Shown one piece after another: positions 7,997 to 17,464 of a stretch of DNA of 22,416 bases (the stretch's first letter is position 1; each line of letters begins with the position of its first letter). A program made the translations under genes and the position numbers. Below the pieces are notes generated by a model. It was not told the origin of the DNA and did no database searches. It worked only from the letters and a program-made list of their open reading frames with translations. The DNA comes from Chara braunii (lineage: Eukaryota > Streptophyta > Charophyceae > Charales > Characeae): assembly GCA_003427395.1 (NCBI GenBank), contig BFEA01000190.1:2412946-2435361 (forward strand), written 5' to 3'.

Positions 7997-8154
7997 GTGT
8001 GACTCTTTTAAACCACCACTACATTGTGTGCGACTGACAGTGACTCTGTTAAACCTCGACTACATGGCGTCTCTTTTGGACCACCACTACACATTGTGTG
8101 ACACTTTTGAATCACCAGTAAATGGTGTGTGACACTTCTAAATCAGTAAATAGC
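7997..8154 (+). repeat. Degenerate tandem repeat, about five units of 29-42 bp
   Basis: Units begin near 7997, 8039, 8072, 8101 and 8132. They follow the pattern TGTGACTCTTTTAAACCACC then ACTACATTGTGTG, with progressive decay. The shared start TAAACCACC resembles the MITE end at 7518. Confidence 0.6.
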
Positions 8155-8200
8155 CTGCCCAGCTATCGTTTTCAGCCTCCGGCCAGCTAGAAAATGAAAC

Positions 8201-8382
8201 ACGATTCAATGACTCCTATTTCAATGTTCCCCGATTCGATGACATTATCCACTGAACATTAGAGACCTGGCACCTGTCCACAAAATGGACAACAGAATGG
8301 TACATCTGCAATGATGCAATCTGTGTATAGATTCACCCTGACTCTTAGGCAGAACGATTCGGTGACTCCTACTTTCATGTTC
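8201..8382 (+). repeat. Pair of diverged direct repeats
   Basis: ACGATTCAATGACTCCTATT plus TCAATGTTC (8201-8229) recurs as ACGATTCGGTGACTCCTACT plus TTCATGTTC (8354-8382). A shorter third version, CGATTCGATGAC, is at 8232. Spacing from first to last is 153 bp. Confidence 0.6.
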
Positions 8383-8915
8383 TGAAACATAAATGCGAAA
8401 AGGAACTTGACAAGCATCCCCTCTCCATCCGTTCATTCTCTCCCATCGTTCCTTCCCAACCATCATGCCACAGCGTGGTCGTCTTATTTATCAATGAAAG
8501 CAAGCCTGAAATGCGTGTCCCACCTGAATCCACATCACCTTCATATGAAACCTCTCTTACCCGTCCTGTTGATCGGAGATAACAGATTGATCATCGGGAA
8601 GTGTACAAGCCGTCCCCTCAATCCAAGATTATGCTGGAAGAATGATAGATGAGTTAAAATACACCAGTCTGGCTATATACAAAGTTGCGGCTGCGTAAAG
8701 AAGTGCCCAATGAGCCATACAAGATTATGCCGACCTATGAAGCCTTGCAGAATTCTTCACTTCCTCACAGTGGTCTTGAACCTCAACAGCCGAAGACCGG
8801 GCACCTGTGAAGCAATCATTCTATCAGGGAGGTAAGGTTAAGCATGAGGGAGGAAATATTCAAGACATCCATAGGAATTACAGAGAAAGGGGGTGGGAAA
8901 AGAAGGTGAATACGA
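8383..8915. other. Unassigned sequence
   Basis: An 81-codon open frame from 8407 shows no recognisable family or motif. I see no repeat. Confidence 0.45.
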
Positions 8916-9240
8916 TTGAGAGACTAGCTTTCCAGCCCAGGCGCCCGGGGTACCCCACCGTGCCCGGAATGGCGCCCGGGGCACCCGGCCGGGCGACCCC
9001 CCCTAGCAGGCACCCGGGCGACTATCGCACCGAGGCAGAAAAAGCCCCCATTTTTTTTTTTTCGCGCTGCCACCCTATTCTGAACGTGCCAACTTCCATT
9101 TTGGCGGTCGGCGCATTTTTTTTGGGGTCCGGTACGCCCTGTTTTGTAGGTTTTCTTTTTTCCTTGGATTTTGACCGTTGATCTCCATCGATCGACGGTG
9201 CGCACTGATCCAAGATACAAAATTTAATCCCGGGCCTCTC

Positions 9241-9330
9241 CTTCGTTTCTTCTTCTTCTTCTTCTTTCTTTTGTTTTTTCTCTTTCTGTTTTTCTTCTTT
9301 TTCTTCTTCTTTTTCTTCGCCTCCCTCCTC
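9241..9330 (+). repeat. TTC-rich polypyrimidine tract
   Basis: Imperfect TTC/TTTTC repeats inside the 0.9-kb TIR element. On the other strand this is a GAA-rich purine tract like those at 225-300 and 690-780. Confidence 0.9.
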
Positions 9331-9339
9331 CTTCCTCTG

Positions 9340-9530
9340 ATGTGGCACTCCTCCCTCCTCGTGTCCCTTCCATCACCTCGCCCCCTCCTTCCTCCCTTCT
9401 CCCTCCTCCCTCACTCCTTTGACGTGGCGCTCATCCGTCCTTTCTTCCTGCTCTGACGTGGTGCTTCTCCCTTCTCCCTCTGACTTGGCGCTCCTTCGTC
9501 CTCCCTCCTCCCTCTGACGTGGCACGCCAG
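9340..9530 (+). repeat. Degenerate array of TGACGTGGC-type motifs
   Basis: CTGATGTGGCAC, TTGACGTGGCGC, CTGACGTGGTGC, CTGACTTGGCGC and CTGACGTGGCAC recur in a CCTCC-rich background. ACGTGGC is the core of plant ABRE/G-box-like bZIP sites. The array could be simple repeat decay rather than regulation. Confidence 0.5.
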
Positions 9531-9828
9531 CACAGGTGGGACAAAGCAGCTGATGCATCCCCCACCCTGTAAATGGACAGTCCATAATCCAGCCCCCTCC
9601 TACACGCTCTCCCCCACCCCCCCCAACACACAGAATTCAAGATGCATGAAAATAAAAAAAGAGGTCGGATTTGGGCCCTACTCCCAAGGCGCAGCAAGGT
9701 CCGGCAGCCGAAAAAAAAAAAAAACTCAGTGGTTTTTTGGTGTGCCCGGGATACCCCTGGCGTGGCCCCTACCCGGGCGGGGTGCCCGGGACGCCCGACC
9801 GTACGCCCCGGGAAAGCTAGTTGATAGA

Positions 9829-10430
9829 TTTTTACATTGAGGTATTTTCCCATGGAACACTGAAGTGCCAGTTTACCACACAAAAGGTTACGTGTAGAAC
9901 AATAGTCATTAGCAAGGCTAGGGATGATAGTGAGGTCCCTTAAACCTGCTCTCGATTATATAAAATTAATTGGAAAACTAGGGCGTTATCATGTATTCAG
10001 TTTGGAAATGTGTTTCAGTCACGGTTTTGCGAAAGTCAAACCAAGGAAACTCGTGAATGTATACAACCCAACTCTAGGGTTGGGTGGGGATGTGTTGTAT
10101 TGAAGGGATGCCTCAAATGGGTATAAAACTGAAATTGTGACTGTGCCCTAGTTACCGCAAATTTAATAATAAATTATTTCATATATATAATGTATATGAA
10201 ATATTTATTGTTCATTGTAATGTACTTCGGATCAATTAGAAAATTAGCTAGATGAGCCTATATCCAAATTATTTTCATATGGGAGGAGGGATGTTCCGCG
10301 AGGTGATGGACTGCCGCCGTTAGCACGGATCGAAGTTGCTCACTAGAACCTACTGCCATGGCCGCCACACCTAGCGGGCTCTCGCCGCCCATGATGGTCG
10401 CAGTCATGTGTTGTGTTGTGGCTATGTCCA
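9829..10430. other. Unassigned sequence, with an AT-rich stem at 10168-10209
   Basis: No gene is recognised. AATAAATTATTTCATAT and its near-complement ATATGAAATATTTATT form an imperfect palindrome at 10168-10209. An open frame on the minus strand at 10258-10530 has no recognisable similarity and runs through the 20-bp repeat next door. Confidence 0.45.
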
Positions 10431-10490
10431 GCATGCGTGGATATGCGCAGGCATGCATGGATATGCGCAGGCATGCATGGATATGCGCAG
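10431..10490 (+). repeat. 20-bp tandem repeat, three units
   Basis: The unit GCATGCATGGATATGCGCAG is present three times in perfect register; the first unit has one change (GCATGCGTGG). It contains the palindromes GCATGC and ATGCAT. The following GCACGTGGGA begins a decayed fourth unit. Confidence 0.93.
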
Positions 10491-11218
10491 GCACGTGGGA
10501 GTGGAGTGTGGGAGGGTGGCGATAACGCATATGTAACCAAGATCAGTTGTGCAGGGGCGTGGCTGCTCTTAGATGTAGAGTCCAGATGTATGACTTAAAT
10601 CTGCCAAATTATTGTGAAAATTGGGTGGATTGTGTGAATGATATGTTGAAATGCAGGTATGAGGATATTGGAGCCACACATTTTGAGTGGATGAATAAAA
10701 TCGTTTCTCTTTCCTTTTTTGTCGTTATCTGAAAGGGCGGATGAATTGGTGGAATGGTAGAAATGAAGGAATTCATATGAATTTGTCAGCGATTTGAGGT
10801 TAGATTCGCCTTCACGAGATTCGTCTTAATTGGAATGTGCTTTGAAGGGAGACTTTCCTCGAGGATGCACGCTATGTATTTGTTGCGATAAGTGGGTGAT
10901 TCCCCTTCATATTTATGGGAGTCTGAGATGAAAGATCAAAGGAACGTGGAGGTTCAATAAAGAGTACAAGGAGGCTAGGACTAGGCAATGGAAGCGCAAG
11001 ATGCATTGGGAGGCCGCTGATGTGTTCCTTGAAGTAGTTTGAAGTATACGTTGAATTAACACTCTGAATAAGTTGTAATGTTGTCGAGTTGGTTAGGGAA
11101 TTATGACTTTGCTTTTGTTTGAGGTAATGTTGAAATGTTGTTGATTTCCCATATATTAACTTAACGCTGTAGAGCCCTGTGATTCAACTAGATTGCTACT
11201 AGATGGTAAGAGGATATA
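10491..11218. other. Unassigned sequence, possibly a decayed coding remnant
   Basis: A plus-strand frame at about 10547-10732 encodes a non-repetitive peptide (with LPNYCENWVDCVNDMLKC and HFEWMNKIV). It could be part of an old transposon gene, but I cannot assign it. The frame breaks soon afterwards. Confidence 0.3.
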
Positions 11219-11285
11219 GTAATATCTAATAACTAGTAATACGTACTATAACTTATAGTACGTGTTACTAGTTATTAGATATTAC
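11219..11285. repeat. Near-perfect 32-bp-arm hairpin
   Basis: Arms 11219-11250 and 11254-11285 are reverse complements with a single mismatch, around a 3-base loop. The left arm begins GTAATATCTAATAACTAG. No coding content. It is a minimal foldback element, or the residue of an inverted duplication. Confidence 0.85.
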
Positions 11286-12737
11286 ATAAATTAAAAATGA
11301 GTCAACGAGCTTATAAAAGACACTATTTAACCTTTTTCATAAAATATGTACAATTATCAAATGTTGAAATTGAACGTTTGGTATAAGATATGTCTCATTA
11401 CCGATTCCCTGCATGAAGAAACCTTTGCATTGTCATTTGATTTTGTTAAATTTGTGAAATTTTAACTGAGTAAATTAAGCAATCAAGCAACCAAACAATT
11501 AATAAATATCTTCATATCCCAAGTTGATATGATTATGCTTCTTACATCAATATGTGGATTTGTGCGAACAAACTTAACAAATTGATAGCGAACATAGAGG
11601 GTAATGGACTCAAAATGTTTAAGTGCATGAACTATGTTCTTTAGAGTGTTTAACCATCATGAATTATTTCAATTCAAATGCGAAGATTTTGAAACCAAAC
11701 AATCTAAAGGTAAGGTTTGAAGTTCACATATTCTTAAAACACAACATTTTTCTTTTACCTATGTTCTTGGTGGCATGGGTGATGTTTGAGTTTGACTATG
11801 CATGTTTCCTTCCACATTTTGCTGATTGAGGCAATTGATAAAAATGATGTTCGTTTGTACCAAAAAATCAGTTGCTTAGCCCGATCCTCGATAATCAATA
11901 ACCTCGTTGAAATATGGATGAGTCATATGTACACATACAAGGCTTTCCAGCAGGGACTATCATAAATGTGTTAATGATCACGACTTGTGCTCATGTTTGC
12001 TAAATAAATATGATGATTTTAAAAAAAATCACTTAAGACAATTATGCAAATTATCCTTAGGGACATCCAACACAAGTAGAATGATGAAAAAAAGATTAAC
12101 ATACCATCCACACATAAATCGTATCAACTCCTATTACATCGAGAAATTGTCGAAATCTTCGTTTGGAACTGATATGTACAAATATATGAAAATTAATTTA
12201 ATTTTTTATTTAAAAAATAATATATGTATCGTCAAACAAAATATATATTTCTCTAACCTTCAAATTTTTAATTGTTAATAGTTCAAATGTCAAAGTTTGT
12301 ACATCAATTGAAATTTCAAATGTATGCCAGATAACGAGTGCAAAAAAGTTTCAACCCTCAAGCTCAAGGTTGAATTATGCCTCGATAGCTAATGAAACGA
12401 AACCAAGGACGAAAACAAACCTAATCACCCTAATCTAGTAATGAATAAATTTCAACACTCAAACAACCACACAAAAAGAAAAGGGTACATCCTACCTTTC
12501 TTATAAAATCAACGCTCTCCCAACGTCCTGCTTACTCTTTTTAATATATATAAATAAAACATAAAAAAAAACAGCAAAGAAAAAAAACAAAAGAAAAACA
12601 TGAAAAAAAACATGAAAAAAAACCCTATCTTCACTAAAATACACTCGTTGATCCGAGAAGTATTTACGTAAATACCCTCGACAGTCTATATCAAAATGGA
12701 AGAAACAAAACCTGAAGCACGGGAGTCACAAAAAAAG
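11286..12737. other. AT-rich region without recognised genes
   Basis: Long AT-rich stretch. Open frames at 11623-11829 and 11985-12278 give peptides with no recognisable family. The 12540-12630 part is an A-rich low-complexity tract. Composition differs clearly from the GC-rich 2-4 kb region. Confidence 0.5.
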
Positions 12738-12743
12738 TTTTTT

Positions 12744-12828
12744 AATTGCACTTTGGGCAACGTATACAAGCTAGCTTTCCGGTCACATCGCCGTCTGTTC
12801 TGTTTGGGGGAATGCCCAAAGTGTAATT
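12744..12828. repeat. Small foldback with 16-bp arms
   Basis: AATTGCACTTTGGGCA (12744-12759) pairs with TGCCCAAAGTGTAATT (12813-12828) with one mismatch. Pairing continues weakly outward through flanking A and T stretches. The interior holds CTAGCTTTCCGG, resembling the end of the element at 8924. Confidence 0.65.
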
Positions 12829-12959
12829 GCACATTGTTTTTTTTAATTCTACTGAAGTTAAAAAAAAAAAAATAACATTTCTTCGTGTCCCGTCAAAACT
12901 AACGACAAAAACCTTCACATTGAATTAAAAATTTAATTACTATAATTTTAAAAAATAAT

Positions 12960-13550
12960 TTTTTTCTTAGGAAGTCCGTCTCTGCCCGGCGTTTTATCTT
13001 CATCCATCTGGAGCATGACAACCCAAATTTCTTCCATTGCTAGAGTTTTTTCTAGGTGTTCTTGTTGCTCATGAGAGGGTGATTGTGTAAGTGGGGTAAG
13101 AAAACATTCATTTTTTTTGTCAGCTTCTTGATATTGTTCCGGGATTTTGGTTGAGGTAATTTTTTTTTTGAAGAAATCATAGGCTACTTTAAGACTGCCT
13201 GTTGAGGTAAAATGTTGAGAGGGTTCCAAAGGCACCCTTGAATCTTGAAGACCTTCAATAGAGTTTCATCGTGATCTAGTGCGTGCTAAAGCAAAAACGG
13301 AAGTGTTCATTTGTCTTTCTGTCAAAAATCTTGATAACTTGCCTCTGATCAGGTGTCCCTGACAACGATGTAGAGCAAAGGATAATAGTTGGTTCTTAAG
13401 TTCTTCGATATTGATTGAATCTGAATAATTACAAAATTGATCTTGTAGTTCGTAGTTAAGAATTTGTTTCTTGAACGTTGATTTCTTGAAGATACCTGCT
13501 TTTGGCTTGTAGTTTTCAGTATTTGTTACATTTCTTGGTACGAAAACCAA
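12960..13550 (-). pseudogene. LINE ORF2 fragment: pre-RT linker and RT N-terminus
   Basis: The right part (13550-13266) encodes a Lys/Gln-rich linker. In L1-type ORF2 this region ends in a motif like WLxEGDKNTKFF; here a decayed counterpart, KLSRFLTERQMNTSVFA, is readable. A frameshift follows. The next frame (13235-12960) has AYDFFKKKITSTK, an acidic helix with MEEIWVVMLQMDEDKTPG, and TPGRDGLP. These correspond to the FxxLFTS segment and the KAPGPDG motif that open the reverse transcriptase domain. The FADD/YADD active-site motif is not present downstream, so the enzyme cannot be functional. Confidence 0.8.
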
Positions 13551-13610
13551 ACCATTATTAAACCATTGTACATAAGAGTCATGTTTATTCTTGGTTGTAT
13601 GCCAATAATC

Positions 13611-14474
13611 TCATACATCCTTTATATATTGTGTAAACTGTCCTTGTGCGAGTAAGGATGTGTTAAGCTTGTAAAATTTCTTCTCTTGATCAAATGTTTT
13701 TCTAAAGGAGAGCAAGATAACATACATCTTGTGGTCCTCTCCTGGCCACGGACTTTGAGGAAAAATAGTCGCCCAAATCAAAACTTTATTAAGATCTTCT
13801 AACATTAGAATCATGCATAGGTGTTCAGATTCACATCATCTCCTTATAATATTTTCATCTTTCTCTATAGAAGTTGTACATGGACATAGTATCTTCCATC
13901 GATTCAATCACCTATCAGGAGCCGCGTTGAAATCTCTTGCCATTACAATTCGAATCCCATCAGAAATTTGTGACCTGATATCTTGAAGAAAAAAAAATCT
14001 TTCTTGTACCTCATTTGCCCCTTAGATATTAATGACACATATTATTTCTATTTCTAACATCACTAGGGCAAAAACCCATCTTTTTTGTTCCTTATCTACA
14101 ACTTAGTGAACAATCTCTATTCTCGATTCTCGAGGCACCCAAATTGCCACTCCTCCTAAACCATCCCTTATTGCTGGTGATACACTTTATGAAAGGGTCG
14201 TACCTTGTTGTGTGTTCTTGTGTGGGTAGGTGAATCAGTGAGATGTGTTTTTTGTATGCAGATAAGGTCTGGTCACACTCTTCCTCCAACTCCTTTGAGT
14301 TGCTCCATGATGACTCATCTTTTTTTCTGCATCTGTTGTGGCAAGACCATTGACATTAAGGGACCTGAGATTTAAGTCTGTTGTTCGGGTAGCCTGATGC
14401 CAAGAAGGATTCTTCCCATAATACGCATGAAGGGCTTCCATCCTAGACTCAGATCTATATTTTCCTTCCTTCAC
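13611..14474 (-). pseudogene. LINE ORF2 fragment: APE-type endonuclease
   Basis: The domain begins near 14380 with LNLRSLNVNGLATTDAEKK, carrying the conserved Asn of the LNVNG motif. A frameshift later, the translation reads LICIQKTHLTDSP, the counterpart of the QETH motif. The catalytic Glu is replaced by Lys (codon AAA, 14249-14251 on plus). Further on, GLGGVAIWVPRESRIEIVH matches the RGGVAILV segment of L1 endonucleases. The C-terminal part at 13611-13814 has FYKLNTSLL, a typical endonuclease-end signature. Function of intact relatives: nicking target DNA to prime reverse transcription. Here it is broken by frameshifts, stops and the Glu change. Confidence 0.8.
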
Positions 14475-15199
14475 CTATATCTAGGTCCGAAGTGGCATGT
14501 AGAATACCTCTTCATAAAATGACACATAGGAAGGCTATCACCTCCGCTAGTGACCATACACAGTTAACTTTGATCTTTAGACACTGTAAATCCATAAAGT
14601 TGTATGAGTGTACCATTTAAGACCTGCTTCTTTTTTGTCTTCAAAACGCATAAACGTGTCTCTCTTTGCCATTTGTGCACGATTTCCCAATTCAGTGAGG
14701 GTTGCCTGGGGACCCGGGTCATAGTGTTTTTACAAAAAGTTGTGTAGGTCTCTCTTGAAGGTTCGATCAATGACACTATGATATTCCTAATAGGTGGTCC
14801 ATCCTCTCAAAGTCACCCCCCCCCGTACTGATCCTGGGCTATTGGGGATAGCCCAATTTCCCATTTCCCATTCCTTTTTCGAACCGGAATGATTAAATTA
14901 CCTTTGGGAGTTTGCGAATGGAGGGCTTGTTCTTTTTCTAGGATATTTCTTAATTTCTGTCTCTTACCTGTTTCTTGGGACATCGGTGTGGGAAAGGAAA
15001 TCACAACCTCTTGGTATTGTTGGCCTTGTTGACTCTTTTTGTTTTACCTGATTGTGATTCAGATGCTCTTCTGTCTCTTGTTGTGAATGCTCCTGTTGTT
15101 GCTCCTTCTGGGTTGGAAGTACGAGGTCTTCTTATACACCATGCTCAAGAGGATTTACTGTTTTTCCAATGTCTAAAAGGTTTTGATTCAATTCTTCCA

Positions 15200-15249
<50 letters not shown>

Positions 15250-15401
15250 TCACAAACAGATATATATATGTTTTTGACGATATATATATATATTTTTTCT
15301 TCATCATCATTTAATCCGATTGTCTTTAGTTTTGTTTCTGTCTCAACTGCAGAAGAATCTCCAGATTGAGCACCTGGTTCAAATTGTGCCAAAGTAACCA
15401 A
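14475..15401 (-). pseudogene. LINE region between ORF1 and endonuclease
   Basis: Minus-strand frames at 15401-15132, 15004-14813 and 14776-14564 are uninterrupted but offset from one another. They contain Gln/Glu-rich and Lys-rich stretches with no motif I can name. The first carries a (TA)n tract read as an IYIYIY repeat. I infer these are the distal part of ORF1 and the start of ORF2, only because of their position and strand. Confidence 0.45.
15203..15296. repeat. (TA)n microsatellite with embedded palindrome
   Basis: About 44 bases of TA repeat at 15203-15247 are followed by CGTCACAAACAGATATATAT and GTTTTTGACGATATATAT. CGTCACAAAC and GTTTTTGACG are near-complements, so the tract folds on itself. 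It sits inside a minus-strand reading frame without breaking it. Confidence 0.9.
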
Positions 15402-15507
15402 TCCTACTACATGTACTGAGGTCCTCTCCGGGGTCTAGAGAGGGTATAATTGTACATTTCCTTCCTGTCCTTTCGTTGACTATTTGGTGTGGTAAATATT
15501 GTAGGTA

Positions 15508-16063
15508 CTATTTCAGACTTTCGACTTTCCCTCCCTGTGTTTTCCGATACATCTTGTTGGGGGGGGGGGGAAACAAATTATTTACCGCTTGCAGCATCCT
15601 TCGACTTACAACAGACCATTGTGCTCCTTGAGGTAATCCTTGTTGCAACACATTTCTCAAACTAGTACTATTATTTAAAAGATTAATACGTTGTATATAA
15701 GAGGTGTCCCAAAATTTCGATGTTGCTGCACCAAATTTGTTCTTCAGCTGCTGAAGCAACCATTCTGCCAGCTGTGTGATCTTTTGTTCAAGGGTTATCC
15801 GTTGGTCTTCTCCAGAAGTGGGGGCGGGGACATCTGACATATAGACATCCTTAGAGGGTTGATCTACCTCCATAGGAGTTGGTCCAAATGCATCCTTGAA
15901 TGAATCTTGTAACTCTGTAGGAGAGTCTTGTGATTGTTCGATTCCCAATGAACACTCTGTCCTTGTGGCTTGTGTCATTTCCTCCTCAACTTGCTCATTA
16001 CTGGGAAGAAAATGAGGGACCCTAGGGCGAGGTTCTTTTGCTTTGACCCATTCTTTCCTGTGC
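15508..16063 (-). pseudogene. LINE ORF1-like segment, distal part
   Basis: The open frame starts around 16063 after a stop and contains HRKEWVKAKEPRPRVPHFLP, then a Met-initiated stretch of 156 residues (15978-15508). It is rich in Gln, Ser, Pro and acidic residues (PTPMEVDQPSKDVYMSDVP) with a probable helix (ITLEQKITQLAEWLLQQLK) and ends near PPPPNKMYRK. I see no CCHC zinc knuckle. A poly(C)-coded Pro run arises from the G run at about 15559-15568. Assignment to ORF1 rests on position upstream of the endonuclease and on the shared interruption by copy E. Confidence 0.55.
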
Positions 16064-16144
16064 CTAAGTGAGTCTTACCTTCTCAGAACCCGACTTCTGA
16101 TTATTTTTTATTTTTATTCTTATTTTCTTGTATTTGTCTTTTCT

Positions 16145-16146
<2 letters not shown>

Positions 16147-16180
<34 letters not shown>

Positions 16181-16588
16181 CAAGCTCCATCTATTGGTGG
16201 GGAGCAGCACCTGCTGGAAACCGGGTCCAGCGTCCCATAGATACAACCATATCCTCACAAATTGGCACAAACTGGGAACGGGGCCCAGCGTCCCATAACG
16301 AGCACATTCAGAAGACTCGTCAGAAAATTTAATGAAAATGGGACTAGGAACCTACTAGAAAACACTAGTTGGCCTAAGAATGGAGTTTTGAACATTGAGA
16401 TACCGAGGCCATTACCCGGCTTTGGCTCAGAGAATTTGGAGCTCCTTCAGACATGTCTACGACAACTTCATGATTAAGCAAAATTCGGAAACGGCTCAGA
16501 AGAACCCCCGACAATCCACTTTTCCTCACTCCGGCAAGACTGACTGCAGCGGAGCCACCATCTCTGCTGCTGCTATACCATACTCCCA
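16147..16588 (-). mobile_element. Retroposon copy E inside the LINE, 12-bp target duplication
   Basis: TGTCTTTTCTCT flanks the insertion at 16135-16146 and 16589-16600, a perfect 12-bp duplication. Next to the left copy is a T run (16148-16176, the poly(A) tail on minus), then AATACAA, the core (16180-16237), and a second partial core (16272-16296, CTGGGAACGGGGCCCAGCG). The 36-bp block shared with copy A (16395-16430) and the 5' block (16527-16588) follow. This fixes the family's orientation and ends: a 442-bp unit with no coding capacity. Before insertion the LINE frame read across the target site for about 24 more codons. Confidence 0.85.
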
Positions 16589-16600
16589 TGTCTTTTCTCT

Positions 16601-17253
16601 TAATCAGCGATTGTTTCTGATTCATTATCCCTTCTTGTTCCTCTTCCAACTCCTGATCCATTTGCTGATCAGAATCTGGTTGAACCAATTGGTGGTCTTC
16701 GGCTGTAGCAATCACACCTTTTGAATGATTCAATGAAGGGGGGGACTGAATTGTTTCCTGCATATAGTCCTTTGGGTCTGGTTCAACAGAACTATGTCCA
16801 ACATCCTTCATTATTGTAGATACCTTGTTCGCAGGCTGTACTATCTGAAGTGTACTCCCTTGTGTTTGGTGTGTCTGTTGTGGAAGAGGAGGAGAATGGG
16901 CAGGGGGGCTCCAACTATCCGGAAGTTTTGTGTCCCATAACGGTTCCCCCTGCTTTTCCCATGTCCACCCCTTTGGTCCCGACCCTTTGGAAGAGTTTTC
17001 AACATATACCCATCCTTCATGTCCTGGATCTACCGTTCTCCACAAATTTGCTTTGAAGGGATCACGAATTAACCTCCCTGTCGCCCTTTGCTTGCGTGAT
17101 GGATTTTGGACACAGGTTGGGTCTGTACTAAGGTGTCCATAAGCCTTGGGAGGTGAGAGGGAGGGAGGTGGAGCGAGGGTCCAGGCTTCAGAAGCAAAAG
17201 TTTGGATCTCAAGCAGGAAGGCACCCGACCAAACCTCGTGTTGGTTATTGGGT
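16601..17253 (-). pseudogene. LINE ORF1-like segment, proximal part
   Basis: A continuous frame of about 215 codons reads from the F target site to the E target site. It contains NNQHEVWSGAFLLEIQTF, a Pro-rich stretch, GHEGWVYVENSSKGSGPKGW and a highly acidic/Gln stretch (QQMDQELEEEQEGIMNQKQ). The computed open frame is longer only because it runs into copy F on one side and copy E on the other. No nucleic-acid-binding motif is recognised. A TGA lies a few codons upstream of the F target site, so the original start is unknown. Confidence 0.55.
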
Positions 17254-17264
17254 GGCCCTCTCTC

Positions 17265-17464
17265 TTGTTTTTTTTTTTTTTTTTTTTTTGGGTGAAAGCC
17301 CTTTTGCAAGTCCACTATCCTGACGGGGGTAAGAGAACCGCCGGGATTGAGGTCTTGGGTACTGGGCTACTCCTGTCTCTTATACACATCTAGATGTGTA
17401 TAAGAGACAGCTTTTTGAGCGGGCCATAGTCATTTGAGCTTTGCCTTGGAGCTACATTTTTGGA
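17265..17464 (-). mobile_element. Retroposon copy F, 12-bp target duplication, adapter inside
   Basis: TGGCCCTCTCTC lies at 17253-17264 and 17465-17476, a perfect 12-bp duplication. The tail is a 22-base T run (17268-17289). The body 17290-17372 matches copy B in reverse complement (AAAGCCCTT, TATCCTGACGGGGGTAAGAG, GGGATTGAGG). Where the core should follow, the adapter palindrome intervenes, and 17411-17464 does not show the core. Part of F is therefore missing or mis-assembled. The duplication on both sides suggests the two flanks do belong to one locus. Confidence 0.65.
17373..17410. other. Sequencing adapter: joined Tn5 mosaic ends
   Basis: Perfect 38-bp palindrome identical to the one at 2967-3004, made of CTGTCTCTTATACACATCT and its reverse complement. 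Unlike the first site, the flanks are not duplicated, so sequence may be missing at this join. Confidence 0.96.

Larger units (their letters stand above)
8924..9820. mobile_element. 0.9-kb non-autonomous TIR element with GC-rich arms
   Basis: The ends are inverted: CTAGCTTTCC at 8924 and GGAAAGCTAG ending at 9820. Imperfect GC-rich arms rich in GCCCGGG and GGYACCC follow for about 100 bp. A T run (9050-9062) inside the left arm is mirrored by an A run (9711-9724) inside the right arm, next to CGCGCTGCC / GGCAGCCG. TTGAGAGA (8916-8923) and TTGATAGA (9821-9828) match at 7 of 8 positions as a target duplication. The architecture repeats that of the element at 2461. No transposase is seen. An 8-bp duplication would suggest hAT and 9 bp Mutator; decay leaves this open. 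Confidence 0.65.

Noticed and set aside
10258-10530. 90-codon minus-strand protein rich in HACLRISMHACA repeats
   Set aside because: The repeat comes from the 20-bp minisatellite; no family similarity and no supporting context.
16374-17315. A single 313-codon minus-strand gene
   Set aside because: The frame runs through three different elements: the tail of copy F, LINE ORF1 and the 5' part of copy E. Target duplications mark the joins, so it is not one gene.
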